64,000 nucleotides of DNA, taken from contig NZ_JACHXM010000023.1 of the NCBI RefSeq assembly GCF_014192055.1, positions 1 to 64,000 of the forward strand, given 5' to 3'. Each line of letters starts with the position of its first letter. The stretch's first letter is position 1. This document shows, piece by piece, positions 36,168 through 47,735 of this stretch. Made by a program: the position numbers and the translations under genes. The stretch is from Halomonas organivorans (GTDB taxonomy: Bacteria; Pseudomonadota; Gammaproteobacteria; Pseudomonadales; Halomonadaceae). The notes under the pieces are model-generated. The model was not told the origin of the DNA and ran no database searches. It was given only the letters and a program-made list of their open reading frames with translations.

Positions 36168-36980
36168 ATGAACGAACTCGCCACCCGCGACGACGCTCGT
36201 CGCCACGAGGACAGCATCGACGTCCAGGGCCTGGAGCGGCTGATCCACAGCCACGCCAACCACCTGGACGCCGATGAGGACTACTGGTTCCGGCTGCGCG
36301 GCCACAACCTCAACCCGCTGGTGGATGCCGCCAGCTCGCTGCTGGGGATGGTGGTGCGGGTCCGTCAGCTCGACCGTCTCGACGACATCGAGCGGCTCTA
36401 CCGCCAGGTGGTCGACGAGATCGCCGCCATCGAGGTCGAGCTCACCGAGCAGGGCTACGACCGGCCGACCCTGCTGGCCTACCGCTACGTGCTGTGCTCG
36501 TTCATCGACGAGGCGGTGATGAGCACCGACTGGGGGCAGCAGAGCCAGTGGGCCGGCCACTCGCTGCTGGCGCGCTTCCACAACGAGACCTGGGGCGGCG
36601 AGAAGGTGTTCTCGATCCTCGCCAGGCTGCGCCAGGAACCGCGCCGCTACCGCGACCTGCTGGCCTTCATCTACCTGTGCCTGTGCCTGGGCTTCGAGGG
36701 TCGCTACAAGGTCATGCCCCATGGACGCGAGGAGTACGAGCAGGTGCTGCGCGAGCTCGGCGACCAGCTGGTGGCCCTCGACGAACCCGGTGAGGAGGGC
36801 CTGACCCATCCGCTGGACAACGTGCTCGCCGCCGGTCGCCGCCAGGGCGACGGCCTGCCGCTGTGGGGTATCTTCGCGCTGTTCGCGCTGGCCATGGCGC
36901 TGGTCTATGCCGGCTTCTCACTGTCGCTGGAGGAGCAGGCCGACCAGGTCGGCCTGCTGCTGGAACGCATCATCGACTAG
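36168..36980 (+). CDS. tssL: T6SS inner-membrane protein TssL (DotU-like)
   Basis: The product is 270 residues. The cytoplasmic hook domain (NPLVDAASSLLGMV, LCSFIDEAVMSTDWG, WAGHSLLARFHNETWGGEKVF, LCLCLGFEGRYKV) is followed by one membrane segment near the C-terminus (GIFALFALAMALVYAGF, about residues 229-247). There is no fused OmpA-type peptidoglycan-binding domain, so cell-wall anchoring must come from another protein. With TssM and TssJ it forms the trans-envelope complex. Confidence 0.95.
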   Translation: MNELATRDDARRHEDSIDVQGLERLIHSHANHLDADEDYWFRLRGHNLNPLVDAASSLLGMVVRVRQLDRLDDIERLYRQVVDEIAAIEVELTEQGYDRPTLLAYRYVLCSFIDEAVMSTDWGQQSQWAGHSLLARFHNETWGGEKVFSILARLRQEPRRYRDLLAFIYLCLCLGFEGRYKVMPHGREEYEQVLRELGDQLVALDEPGEEGLTHPLDNVLAAGRRQGDGLPLWGIFALFALAMALVYAGFSLSLEEQADQVGLLLERIID

Positions 36981-37030
36981 CCGCCGGGCGGCTCGAACCA
37001 CCGCTTGCTTACGATATCGAGGGAGAGACC

Positions 37031-39709
37031 ATGCTCAGGGTAGAGCTACCGGCACTGATCGGCCGACTGAACGCCATCGCCCGCCAGGCACTGGAAGGGG
37101 CCGCCGCGCTGTGCGCCGAGCAGCAGGCCGCCGAGGTGGGCGTCTCCCACCTGCTGCTGGCCGGCCTCGACCAGCCGCTGTGTGACCTGCGGGTGCTGCT
37201 CGACGCCGAAGCGATCGAGCCCGAGGCGCTGCGCCGTGCGCTCACCGAGGACGCCCGGCCGCCCCGCGACCTGGAAGTGGCCACGCCGAGCTTCTCGCCG
37301 CTGCTGGTCGAGCTGCTGCAGGACGCCTGGCTGCTGGCCAGCACCGAGCTCGAGCATCGCGAGCTGCGCACCGGGGTAATCTTCACCGCCCTGTTGCACC
37401 ATGCGGGGCGCTACCTGGGGCCGCGCGGCGAGCGGCTGCTGGCCGGCATCAACCGCGAGCGGCTGCGTCGCGACTTCGCGCGGCTGACCCGCGAGTCCGC
37501 CGAGGCCGCCGATCCCGAGGGCGAGCGCCCGGCCCCCGCGCGGGGCGCGGCCGGCGACGACAGCGCGCTGGCGCGCTTCGCCACCTCGCTGACCGAGCAG
37601 GCGCGCCGCGGCGAGCTCGACCCGGTGCTGTGCCGCGACCCCGAGATCGACCAGATGCTCGATATCCTCGGCCGCCGGCGCAAGAACAATCCCATCGTGG
37701 TGGGCGACGCCGGGGTCGGCAAGAGCGCCGTGGTGGAGGGCCTGGCCGCGCGCATCGTCGAGGGCCGGGTCCCCGACGCGTTGGCCGGCGTGGAGCTGGT
37801 GTCGCTGGACCTCGGTGCCCTGCAGGCCGGGGCCTCGGTCAAGGGCGAGTTCGAGAAGCGCTTGAAGGCGGTGATCGAGGAGGTCAAGGACGCCGCCGTG
37901 CCGACGCTGCTGTTCATCGACGAGGCCCACACCCTGATCGGCGCCGGCAACCCGGAGGGCGGCGCCGATGCCGCCAACCTGCTCAAGCCGGCGCTGGCCC
38001 GCGGCGAGCTGCGCACCATCGGCGCCACCACCTGGCGCGAGTACAAGAAGCACATCGAGAAGGACCCGGCGCTGTCGCGGCGCTTCCAGCCGGTCGCCCT
38101 GGGTGAGCCGAGCGTCGAGCAGGCGCTGGTGATCCTGCGCGGCCTGCGCGACGTCTACGAGTCGACCCACGGCGTGCTGATCGGCGACAGCGGCCTGCGC
38201 GCCGCCGCCGAGCTCTCGGCCCGCTACCTGGCCGGACGCCAGTTGCCCGACAAGGCCATCGACGTGCTCGACACCGCCGGTACTCGCCTTGCCCAGGCCC
38301 TGGACACGCCGCCGCGCCGGCTCAGCCACCTGATGAGCGAGCAGCTGGCCGCCCGGCGCGAGCACGAGCAGCTCGAGCGCGAGGCGCTGCTCGGCCGCCA
38401 TCCCGACGCCGCCCACCGCGACGCCCTGGCCGAGCGCCTGGCCCGGCTGGACGAAGAGCGCGAGACGCTGGAGGCCGCCTGGCGCGAGCAGCGCGAGTGC
38501 GTCGACGCCATCCTGACCCTGCATCGTGAGCTGCTCGATGGCGCGCAAGACGAAATGAGCGATGGCGAGGCGGAAGGCGAGACAGAAGGCGAGAAAGAAG
38601 GGGAGAACGAGGGCGGCGAGAGCGCCGACCAGGCGCGCACCCGGCGCACGGCCGCGCTGGCCGAGCACGAGGCGCGGCTCGCCGAGCTGCAGCACGAGTT
38701 CGCGCTGGTCAACGCCAGCGTCGAGGAGGCCCAGATCGCCCAGGTGATCGGCGACTGGACCGGCGTGCCGGTGGAGCGCATGACCCGCGACGAGCTGGCG
38801 CGCCTCACCGAGCTGCCGGAGGAGCTGGGCCGGCTGATCAAGGGCCAGGACCTGGCCATCGAGCGCCTGCACCGACACCTGCTCACCGCCCGCGCCGACC
38901 TGCGCCGCCCCGGGCGCCCGCTGGGCGCCTTCCTGCTGGTCGGCCCCAGCGGCGTGGGCAAGACCGAGACCGTGGTGCAGATCGCCGAGAGCCTCTACGG
39001 CGGCCGCCAGTTCCTCACCACCATCAACATGTCCGAGTACCAGGAGAAGCACACCGTCTCGCGGCTGATCGGCTCTCCGCCCGGCTACGTGGGCTTCGGC
39101 GAGGGCGGCCTGTTGACCGAGGCGATCCGCCAGCGGCCCTACTCGGTGGTGCTGCTCGACGAGGTCGAGAAGGCCCACCCGGACGTGCTCAACCTGTTCT
39201 ACCAGGCCTTCGACAAGGGCGAACTTGCCGATGGGGAAGGGCGTGCCATCGACTGTCGCAACGTGCTGTTCTTCATGACCTCGAACCTGGGCTATGACGC
39301 CATCGTGCGCCACGCCGACGACCGCGAGGCGATGGACGCGGCGCTCTACCCGGTGCTGGCCGACTTCTTCAAGCCGGCGCTGCTGGCGCGCATGGAAGTG
39401 GTGCCCTACCTGCCGCTGTCCCGCGAGATCCTCCACGACATCGTCGGCGCCAAGCTCGAGACCCTGGCCGGACGCATCCGCGACCGCCATCGCCAGGCCG
39501 AGGTGACGCTGTCGCCGACGCTGGCCGAGGCCATCTGTGCCCGCGCCACGCGCAGCGAGAACGGCGCGCGGATGCTCGAGTCGGTGATCGACGGCGAGCT
39601 GCTGCCGCCGGTGTCCCGGGCGCTGCTCGAGCGCCTGGCGCGCCGCGAGCCGGTAAGCCGCGTCGCGCTCGGCGCCGACGAGCACGGCTTCACCGCGGAG
39701 GTGGACTGA
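37031..39709 (+). CDS. clpV: T6SS sheath-recycling AAA+ ATPase ClpV (TssH)
   Basis: The product is 892 residues. It disassembles contracted TssB/TssC sheaths. The N-domain LNAIARQALEGAAALCAEQQ binds TssC. Walker A of the first AAA+ domain (GDAGVGKSAV) lies near residue 228, with Walker B LLFIDEAHTL. The second Walker A (GPSGVGKTET) lies near residue 638, followed by SEYQEKHTVSRLIGSPPGYV. The middle coiled-coil region carries an unusual Glu/Gly-rich acidic insert around residues 508-538. ATG 37031 follows GGGAGAGA. Frames starting further upstream overlap tssL and are rejected. Confidence 0.95.
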   Translation: MLRVELPALIGRLNAIARQALEGAAALCAEQQAAEVGVSHLLLAGLDQPLCDLRVLLDAEAIEPEALRRALTEDARPPRDLEVATPSFSPLLVELLQDAWLLASTELEHRELRTGVIFTALLHHAGRYLGPRGERLLAGINRERLRRDFARLTRESAEAADPEGERPAPARGAAGDDSALARFATSLTEQARRGELDPVLCRDPEIDQMLDILGRRRKNNPIVVGDAGVGKSAVVEGLAARIVEGRVPDALAGVELVSLDLGALQAGASVKGEFEKRLKAVIEEVKDAAVPTLLFIDEAHTLIGAGNPEGGADAANLLKPALARGELRTIGATTWREYKKHIEKDPALSRRFQPVALGEPSVEQALVILRGLRDVYESTHGVLIGDSGLRAAAELSARYLAGRQLPDKAIDVLDTAGTRLAQALDTPPRRLSHLMSEQLAARREHEQLEREALLGRHPDAAHRDALAERLARLDEERETLEAAWREQRECVDAILTLHRELLDGAQDEMSDGEAEGETEGEKEGENEGGESADQARTRRTAALAEHEARLAELQHEFALVNASVEEAQIAQVIGDWTGVPVERMTRDELARLTELPEELGRLIKGQDLAIERLHRHLLTARADLRRPGRPLGAFLLVGPSGVGKTETVVQIAESLYGGRQFLTTINMSEYQEKHTVSRLIGSPPGYVGFGEGGLLTEAIRQRPYSVVLLDEVEKAHPDVLNLFYQAFDKGELADGEGRAIDCRNVLFFMTSNLGYDAIVRHADDREAMDAALYPVLADFFKPALLARMEVVPYLPLSREILHDIVGAKLETLAGRIRDRHRQAEVTLSPTLAEAICARATRSENGARMLESVIDGELLPPVSRALLERLARREPVSRVALGADEHGFTAEVD

Positions 39710-39710
39710 A

Positions 39711-41281
<1,571 letters not shown>

Positions 41282-41285
<4 letters not shown>

Positions 41286-41959
41286 ACACCACAGACCTTT
41301 TCTCCGGTTCGCGCGCCCCGCGGCGCCGACTGGCCGGCCTGGCCCTGCTGCTGGCCGCCGGGCTGTCGCCGGCTCCGGCTCTGGCCCAAGACCAGGACAG
41401 CCGCCTGCAGGCGGCCGAGGCCTGCGCCGAGCAGCCCTCTCGGCTGGGACGGCTCGAGTGCTACGACGGCCTGTTTCGCGATCGCCCCGTGTCGGCCGAC
41501 GCATCGGCCACGCGTTCGACGCTGTGGCAGGCGGTCGCCGACCAGGAGACCGAGCGCGGCCCCGACGATGTCGGCGTGCTGGTGCGCGAGAGCCCCGACC
41601 GGGTGCTGATGAGCGCCCCGGCGCTGGGCACGCTGCCGCCGCGTCCGTTGCTGGTGATCAGCTGCGACGACGCCATCACCCGCTTCCAGCTCCATCTGCA
41701 CGAGCCCATCGAGGCCACGCGGGCGCCGCTCAGGCTGCGCGGTGACGGCGTCACCCTCGACCAGACCTGGCGGGCGCTCGACGACGGCCACGTGGTCAGC
41801 GGCGGGCGAGGACTGCCGGCCATCGGCACCCTGAAGCGCCTGCTGGGCGGCGAGAGTCTGGAACTTGGCAGCGAGCTGCCCGCCATCGATGGGCTGCGCT
41901 TCGATCTCGACGGCTGGCGCGCGGCGATCGAGCCGCTGCGCACCATGTGTCGCTGGTAG
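41282..41959 (+). CDS. tagO: T6SS-associated protein VasI/TagO
   Basis: The product is 225 residues. It is exported: an Arg-rich n-region, then LAGLALLLAAGLSPAPALAQ as hydrophobic core and cleavage site. The mature part has the VasI/TagO pattern with paired cysteines (AEACAEQPSRLGRLECYDGLF), LLVISCDDAITRFQLHLHEP, and a final RTMCRW. In E. coli TagA/TagO-type accessory proteins act at the membrane complex, but the precise role of VasI-type proteins is unsettled. It overlaps the activator gene by 4 bases. Confidence 0.88.
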
Positions 41960-41970
41960 CGAGGAGGATC

Positions 41971-43407
41971 ATGCGTATCACCCAGCCCCCCCAGCTCGAG
42001 CCGTTGCTCGCCCCGCTCGGCGAGGGCGTCGGCGTCCCGGTCGCCGACCACGAGTACTACGACTGGCTCGACGAGCAAATGATGAAGGTCGGCTCGCTGC
42101 AGCACGGCGAGGTCGACTGGGCCGGCGCCGAGACGCGGGCCGCGCGGTTGCTGGCCGAGACCGGCAAGGACCTCAAGGTGCTCGGCCACTTGCTGCACTG
42201 CTTGCAGCACGATGCCGACCCGGCGCGCTTCGCACTGTCGCTGTCGCTGCTGGCCGGCGCGCTGGACGCCTGGTGGGAGGACGCCTATCCCTTCGCCGGG
42301 CCGCGCGGCAAGCGGGCGCGCCCCAAGCTGTTCCAGCAGTTCGCCCAGCGGGCGCTGAGCCTGGCCGGCGCGCTGGACTTCCTGGGCGCCGCCGAGGAGC
42401 ACCAGGCCTGCCGCGAGGCGCTGGCGCGGCTGCGCGACCGGGCCGCAGGCCATGAACTGCCGGACGAGCCGCTGGCGGAGCTGGCGCGGCTGTTCGAGAA
42501 GTCTGCGCCCTCGGCACCGGCGCCGTCGACCCGCTCCGAGGCAACCGCCACCGCCAGCGCAGGCGGTACGACCACCGGGCCATCCGTCGGCGAGGCAGAG
42601 CCCGCCGCGACCCGGGCGCCTGAGGCGCGGCTCGAGTCCGGCAACGAGCGGGGCAATCGCCAGGCATTGCTCAAGATGGCCGACTTTCTCAACGAACAGT
42701 CGCCCGGCGAGGCGCTCGGCTACCGGCTGCGGCGCCATGCGGTCTGGCACGCCATCCAGGGCCTGCCGATGACCCGCGACGGCCAGCGCACCGAGCTGGC
42801 ACCGGTGTCCGCCGACCGGGTCGCGGAATATCGCGAGGCCGCGGCGGGCCGGCCGACGGCGGAGGACTGGCGGCGCATCGAGAACAGCCTGGCGCTCGCC
42901 CCTTACTGGCTCGAGGGCCATCGGCTGAGCGCCGAGGTGGCCCGCCGGCTCGAGCATCCGCGCTGCGCCGAGGCGATCCGCGACGAGGCCGCGCGCTTCG
43001 TCGAGCGGATGCCGGGCATCGAGGCGCTGACCTTCAGCGACGGCACCGCCTTCCTCGATGGCGCCACCCAGGGCTGGCTGGCGGACGTGGCCGGCCCCGG
43101 GGCGCCGGCGGCGCCCATGGGCGGCGGCGATCCCTGGCAGGCCGGCCTGGACACGGCCCGGGAACGGCTCGCCGAGGAGGGGCTGGCGCCGGCGCTGGCG
43201 GTGCTCGACCAGGGGCTGGCGGCGGCGGCGTCGCCCCGCGAGGGCGTCTACTGGCGCCTGGCCAGCGCCGACCTGCTGCACGAGGCCGGTCTCGCCGCGC
43301 TGGCCCGGCAGCACTATCAAGCATTGCAGGATGCCGTGGCGAATCTCGCGCTGGAAGGCTGGGAGCCGGCGCTGCCGGCTCGCCTCGCGGCGGCGCTCGA
43401 GGCATGA
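41971..43407 (+). CDS. tssA: T6SS tail-tip/assembly protein TssA (VasJ type)
   Basis: The product is 478 residues. The N-terminal ImpA-type domain (about residues 10-150) has the WEDAYPFAGPRGKRARPK block, then a Pro/Ala/Thr-rich linker (about 175-215), and a long helical C-terminal VasJ-type domain beginning near GNERGNRQALLKMADFL. TssA coordinates tail assembly with the membrane complex. ATG 41971 has GAGGAGG 4 bases upstream. An in-frame ATG at 41947 lies inside tagO. Confidence 0.92.
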   Translation: MRITQPPQLEPLLAPLGEGVGVPVADHEYYDWLDEQMMKVGSLQHGEVDWAGAETRAARLLAETGKDLKVLGHLLHCLQHDADPARFALSLSLLAGALDAWWEDAYPFAGPRGKRARPKLFQQFAQRALSLAGALDFLGAAEEHQACREALARLRDRAAGHELPDEPLAELARLFEKSAPSAPAPSTRSEATATASAGGTTTGPSVGEAEPAATRAPEARLESGNERGNRQALLKMADFLNEQSPGEALGYRLRRHAVWHAIQGLPMTRDGQRTELAPVSADRVAEYREAAAGRPTAEDWRRIENSLALAPYWLEGHRLSAEVARRLEHPRCAEAIRDEAARFVERMPGIEALTFSDGTAFLDGATQGWLADVAGPGAPAAPMGGGDPWQAGLDTARERLAEEGLAPALAVLDQGLAAAASPREGVYWRLASADLLHEAGLAALARQHYQALQDAVANLALEGWEPALPARLAAALEA

Positions 43408-43453
43408 CACACGGCGATCCGACGGAATCGACAGGGACGAGGGAGCAAGGCTC

Positions 43454-46400
43454 ATGTGGAAACAAGTGAAGGCCGGGCTGAGCCGCTGGGTGCCGGGCAT
43501 GTCCCGGGCGGAAAGCCAGCTCAACCAGGCACGCGGACACGCCAACAAGGCCAAGGGCCTGAAGCGCCTGGGCGCCTGGCTGTGGGGGCTGGCGGCGATC
43601 GCCCTGCTGGTGGCGATCTGGTGGCTGGGGCCGCAGTGGCAGGCCTTTGGCGGCCGCCCGCTGGGGCCCTGGGTCAACCGCCTGCTGGCCAGCCTGGCGC
43701 TGGCCGGCGTGGTGGCGGTGGTATGGGGCATTCGCCTGGCGCGGCGGCTGCGTGCCATCGACGAGGAACGCCTCCACGACGAGCAGCGCCTGCAGGACCC
43801 GGTGATCGCCCAGCTCGAGCGCCAGGAGGAAAGCCTCGACGCCACCCTGCATGAGCTCACCGACAGCCTCGGTGGCGGCGCCAACGCCCGCTACAAGCTG
43901 CCCTGGTACCTGGTGATGGGCGTCGAGAACGCCGGCAAGACCAGCCTGGTCAACCGCTCGGGGCAGAACTTTGCCCTGACCCACGTGATGAAGGCCTCCG
44001 GCCAGGGCAAGCGCGGCCGGCTGGGCTTCGACTGGTGGATCGGCGACAAGGCGGTGCTGATCGATCCCGACGGCGAGCTGCTGACCCAGGGCGCGCTGCA
44101 GGGCGGCGAACCGGCGGAGCTGGAGAGCCGGCTGTGGGATCACTTCGTCGACTGGCTGGAGCGCCACCGCGCGCGCCGGCCACTGGACGGCGTGGTGCTG
44201 GTGCTCGACCTGGCGCGGCTCAGCGACGCCGAGGTGGCGGTGCGCAAGGCCTACGCCTCGCTGCTGCGCGCCCGGCTGCGCGAGCTGATGGAACGCCACG
44301 GCAGCCGGCTGCCGGTCTACGTCACCTTCAGCAAGATGGACCTGCTGCACGGCTTCGACGACTTCTTCCGCCACTACTCGCGAGCCGCCCGGCGGGCGCC
44401 GCTCGGCTTCACCTTCTCCGCCGCCTCCCTCGAGCGCCCCGGGCGCTGGGAGGAGGAGTTCGCCGAGGCCTACGACGGCATGCTGGAACGGCTCAACCAG
44501 ACGCTGCCGAGCCTGCTCGCCGAGTGCCGCGACCGCGACGAACGCGAGGCGGTGTTCCGCTTCGTGCGCCAGCTCGCCGGGCTGCGCGACGTGCTGCTGG
44601 GCTTCCTCGGCGAGGCGCTGTCCAGCGACCGATTCTCCACCGCGGCGCTGGTCCGCGGCGCCTACTTCACCTCGGTCTACCAGCAGGGCGTGCCGGAGGA
44701 TCCCTTCGTCGACGCCGCGGCGCGCCGCTACGGCATGACCGACGGCGTACAGCCGGCCCACCGGGCTACCCGCTCGGCGCTCTATTTCACCGAGGAACTG
44801 TTCGAGCGCATCATCTATCCGGAATCGGGGCTGGCCGGCGACAACGCCCGGGCGGCGCGCCGCCGGCACCGGATACATCGTGCCAGCGCCCTGGCCTGCC
44901 TGTTCGTCGGCGCGGCCCTGGTCGGCGGCTGGTATCACTTCTACGAGAAGAACACCCAGGCCCTGGCCGCGGTGGAGGACAAGGCCGAGGCCTTCCTCGC
45001 CGTGCGCCCGGGCAACTGGCAGAGCGACGATCCCACCGGCTACGCGCAGCTCGAGCCGCTGGACCGCCTGCTCGGCGCCACCCAGGAGTTCGGCGACTAT
45101 CGCTCGCGGCCCTGGCTGCTGGCCGACATGGGGCTCTACCAGGGCCACGAGCTGGGCGTCGAGGTCGACAACGCCTACCTGCGCCTGCTCGAGCAGCAGT
45201 TCCTGCCGGCGCTGATGATCGGCATCATGGATGAGATGAACCGCGCGCCGGAGGGCAGCAACCGGAAGCTGGCGCTGCTGCGCATCCTGCGCATGATGGC
45301 CGACCCCAGCGGTCGTCAGCCCCAGCGCGTCCACGACTTCATGGAGGATCGCTGGCAGGAGGCCTTCCCGGGCCGCGGCGACGTCCAGCGTCGGCTGCTC
45401 GGTCATCTCGACTACGCCCTGGCCTACACCGACCTGTCGGGCCACGCCGCGGCGGGGCTGGCCGGCGCCCGCCAGGCCATGGCACCGCTCGAGGGCAGCA
45501 TCGATGCCGCCCAGCGGGAGCTCGCCCGCCAGCCCATGGCCGAGCGCGTCTACGCCTCGCTCAAGGCCGGCATGGCGCGACGGAGCGCCGCCCAGCTGGA
45601 CCTGCGCTCGAGCGTCGGCTCGTCCTTCAGCCTGGTGTTCATGGCCCGCAACGACGAGGCCGAGCGGGTGCGCATCCCGGCGCTGCTGACCCGCAACGGC
45701 TTCGAGGGCTACTTCCTCGACCAGCTGGATCAGGCCACCGAGCTGGCGCTGATCGATACCTGGGTGCTCGGCCAGCGCGACGACATCGACTTCAGCGACG
45801 CCGATCGTCGCCGCCTGCAGGATGCCCTGCGCGAGCGCTACATCAGCGACTATCACGTCACCTGGCGCGAGGCCCTGGCCGACATTCGCCTGGTGCCGCT
45901 GCCCGACCTGCATCAGGCGGTGGTAGTGGCCGACGGCCTGCTCGGCGCCAGCCGCCCGCTGGACCGGCTGCTTGGCGAGGTGGCCGAGCAGACCCGGCTC
46001 TACCCGGAGCTGCCGGCCGACGACGAGGCCGCCCGCCAGGCCCTGCAGCAGTCGCCGCGCTATCGGCTGGCCAGCGAGATCGAGCGCCACTTCGCCGCGC
46101 TCAACGAGCTCGGCGAGGCACGCGGCGACAATCCCTCCAACCTCGACGAGATCAAGGCCGCCATCGGTGACCTGCGCGATTACCTGCGCCAGGTCGACGA
46201 GGCCAGCGACCGCGGCCAGCGGGCCTTCCTGCTGGCCCGCGACCGCCTTTCCCTGCAGGGCGAGGACCCGATCGCCAGGCTCCAGCGCATCGCCGAGGAT
46301 ACCCCGGCACCGGTGGGCGGCATGCTCGAGAGCCTGGCCGACCAGAGCTGGCAGCTGCTGATCGGCAGTGCGATTCGCCATCTGGAAAGCCAGTGGATGG

Positions 46401-47107
46401 ATGAGGTGGTAGTGCCCTTCCAGCAGCGCCTGGCCGGCCGCTATCCGCTGGCGCCCCAGGCCTCCCGCGAGGTGGCGCTGGCCGACTTCGAGGCCTTCTT
46501 CGCCCCGGACGGCACCCTGGACGCCTTCTACCAGCGCAACCTCAAGCCGTTCATCGAGGGCGCGCCGGAGGCCCTGCGCAACGCCGAGGGCGACTCGCTG
46601 CTGCGCCAGGGCGTGCTCGACGCCGTGCAGCGCGCCGAGCGCATCCGCGAGGCCTACCTCAGCCGCGACGGCGTGCTCGACGTGCCCTTCAGCCTGGAGC
46701 CGCTGAGCCTCAGCGCCGACAAGCGCCGCGGGGTGATCAGCGTCGACGGCCAGTTGATCGACTACGCCCACGGCGCCAGCCGCCGGGTGCCGATGATCTG
46801 GCCCAACGGCCTGCGCGACACCAACGAGAGCCGGGTCACCCTGGTGCCGAGCGAGGTCAACCGCTCGCCGCGCACCCTGCGCCGCGACGGCCCCTGGGCC
46901 TGGTTCCGTCTGCTCGACGAGGCCCAGCTCACCGGTGCCGGCGAGAGTGAGCTGGAGCTCAGCTTCGAGGTCGACGGCGGCAGCATGCGCTATCGGCTGG
47001 TCGCCGACGGGCCGCGCAATCCCTTCACCCGGTCGCTGGTGGCGGGCTTCCGCCTGCCCACGGCCCTCTACGCCGAAGGAGGGCAGGACGATGCTGGCGA
47101 CGCTTAA
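43454..47107 (+). CDS. tssM: T6SS inner-membrane protein TssM (IcmF-like)
   Basis: The product is 1217 residues. Two N-terminal membrane segments lie at about residues 40-62 and 78-95. A cytoplasmic NTPase domain has the P-loop GVENAGKTSL near residue 157, so the Walker A is intact. A third membrane segment lies near residues 476-495, and a large periplasmic region follows with the TssM C-terminal beta domain that binds TssJ. ATG 43454 is used. Earlier in-frame starts overlap tssA. It overlaps the GNAT gene by 17 bases. Confidence 0.95.
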   Translation: MWKQVKAGLSRWVPGMSRAESQLNQARGHANKAKGLKRLGAWLWGLAAIALLVAIWWLGPQWQAFGGRPLGPWVNRLLASLALAGVVAVVWGIRLARRLRAIDEERLHDEQRLQDPVIAQLERQEESLDATLHELTDSLGGGANARYKLPWYLVMGVENAGKTSLVNRSGQNFALTHVMKASGQGKRGRLGFDWWIGDKAVLIDPDGELLTQGALQGGEPAELESRLWDHFVDWLERHRARRPLDGVVLVLDLARLSDAEVAVRKAYASLLRARLRELMERHGSRLPVYVTFSKMDLLHGFDDFFRHYSRAARRAPLGFTFSAASLERPGRWEEEFAEAYDGMLERLNQTLPSLLAECRDRDEREAVFRFVRQLAGLRDVLLGFLGEALSSDRFSTAALVRGAYFTSVYQQGVPEDPFVDAAARRYGMTDGVQPAHRATRSALYFTEELFERIIYPESGLAGDNARAARRRHRIHRASALACLFVGAALVGGWYHFYEKNTQALAAVEDKAEAFLAVRPGNWQSDDPTGYAQLEPLDRLLGATQEFGDYRSRPWLLADMGLYQGHELGVEVDNAYLRLLEQQFLPALMIGIMDEMNRAPEGSNRKLALLRILRMMADPSGRQPQRVHDFMEDRWQEAFPGRGDVQRRLLGHLDYALAYTDLSGHAAAGLAGARQAMAPLEGSIDAAQRELARQPMAERVYASLKAGMARRSAAQLDLRSSVGSSFSLVFMARNDEAERVRIPALLTRNGFEGYFLDQLDQATELALIDTWVLGQRDDIDFSDADRRRLQDALRERYISDYHVTWREALADIRLVPLPDLHQAVVVADGLLGASRPLDRLLGEVAEQTRLYPELPADDEAARQALQQSPRYRLASEIERHFAALNELGEARGDNPSNLDEIKAAIGDLRDYLRQVDEASDRGQRAFLLARDRLSLQGEDPIARLQRIAEDTPAPVGGMLESLADQSWQLLIGSAIRHLESQWMDEVVVPFQQRLAGRYPLAPQASREVALADFEAFFAPDGTLDAFYQRNLKPFIEGAPEALRNAEGDSLLRQGVLDAVQRAERIREAYLSRDGVLDVPFSLEPLSLSADKRRGVISVDGQLIDYAHGASRRVPMIWPNGLRDTNESRVTLVPSEVNRSPRTLRRDGPWAWFRLLDEAQLTGAGESELELSFEVDGGSMRYRLVADGPRNPFTRSLVAGFRLPTALYAEGGQDDAGDA

Positions 47108-47705
47108 GCGCTGGCTGGGCGCGGCATCGGCCGAGCCCGCCAAGGGAGACAGCGGTGAATCGGCGCCGCAGGACGTGCCGCCGGCACTGGTGGCCGCCGG
47201 TGAGGAAGACATCGCGCTGCTGCTCGAGGCCGCCCGGCGCGCCGAGGGGGAGGGGCTCTCTCCCTGGGTGCTGCGCGACGAGGCGCGCCTGGAGACCCTG
47301 CGCCGTTCGCTGGAGTTCGTGGTGCACCGCGGCCTCTGGCTGCAGCGCGAGGCCGGCGAGGTGGCGCACTGGCAGGGCCGGCTGCTGGCGCTGCGCCACG
47401 GCGAGGGGCCGGTGCTCGGCATGCTGCTGGTGTGCCGGCGCGACGACGAGGCCGCCTGGCAGCTGCGCTTCTTCTTCATCGCCCCGGAGTGGCAGGGCCG
47501 TGGCCACGGCGCCCGGCTGCTGCTGGCCGCCCGCCGCGAGCTGCAGGGCACGCCGCTCAAGACCCGGCTGCCGCTGGCGGGGGCGGCGCCGGCCAGCCTG
47601 GAAGCGGCCGGCTTCCGGCGCATGCACGTGGACGCCGGTGGCGTGGCCAGCTTCGAGGCGCCCGTACAGTGGAACGATCAACGCCAACGCACGCGCGGCG
47701 CCTGA
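47091..47705 (+). CDS. GNAT-family acetyltransferase encoded in the T6SS cluster
   Basis: The product is 204 residues. The acetyl-CoA binding motif A is visible (FFFIAPEWQGRGHGARLLLAA, with the QxxGxG/A core WQGRGHGA), followed by a late beta-strand/helix region ASLEAAGFRRMHVD typical of GNAT proteins. It starts inside tssM (17-base overlap, GAAGGAGGG upstream), so it is co-translated with the core and not a chance neighbour. Many T6SS clusters carry TagF or PppA at this place. An acetyltransferase here is unusual and could modify a T6SS component or an effector. The substrate is unknown. Confidence 0.8.
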   Translation: MLATLKRWLGAASAEPAKGDSGESAPQDVPPALVAAGEEDIALLLEAARRAEGEGLSPWVLRDEARLETLRRSLEFVVHRGLWLQREAGEVAHWQGRLLALRHGEGPVLGMLLVCRRDDEAAWQLRFFFIAPEWQGRGHGARLLLAARRELQGTPLKTRLPLAGAAPASLEAAGFRRMHVDAGGVASFEAPVQWNDQRQRTRGA

Positions 47706-47735
47706 ACGGCGCCCGCATCGGCAGGAGGACGACGC

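Noticed and set aside
43034..47623. Very long antisense open frame (about 1529 codons) opposite tssM
   Set aside because: In GC-rich DNA the antisense strand of a long gene often lacks stops. The frame shows no family motif and lies wholly across tssA, tssM and the GNAT gene, which are well supported.
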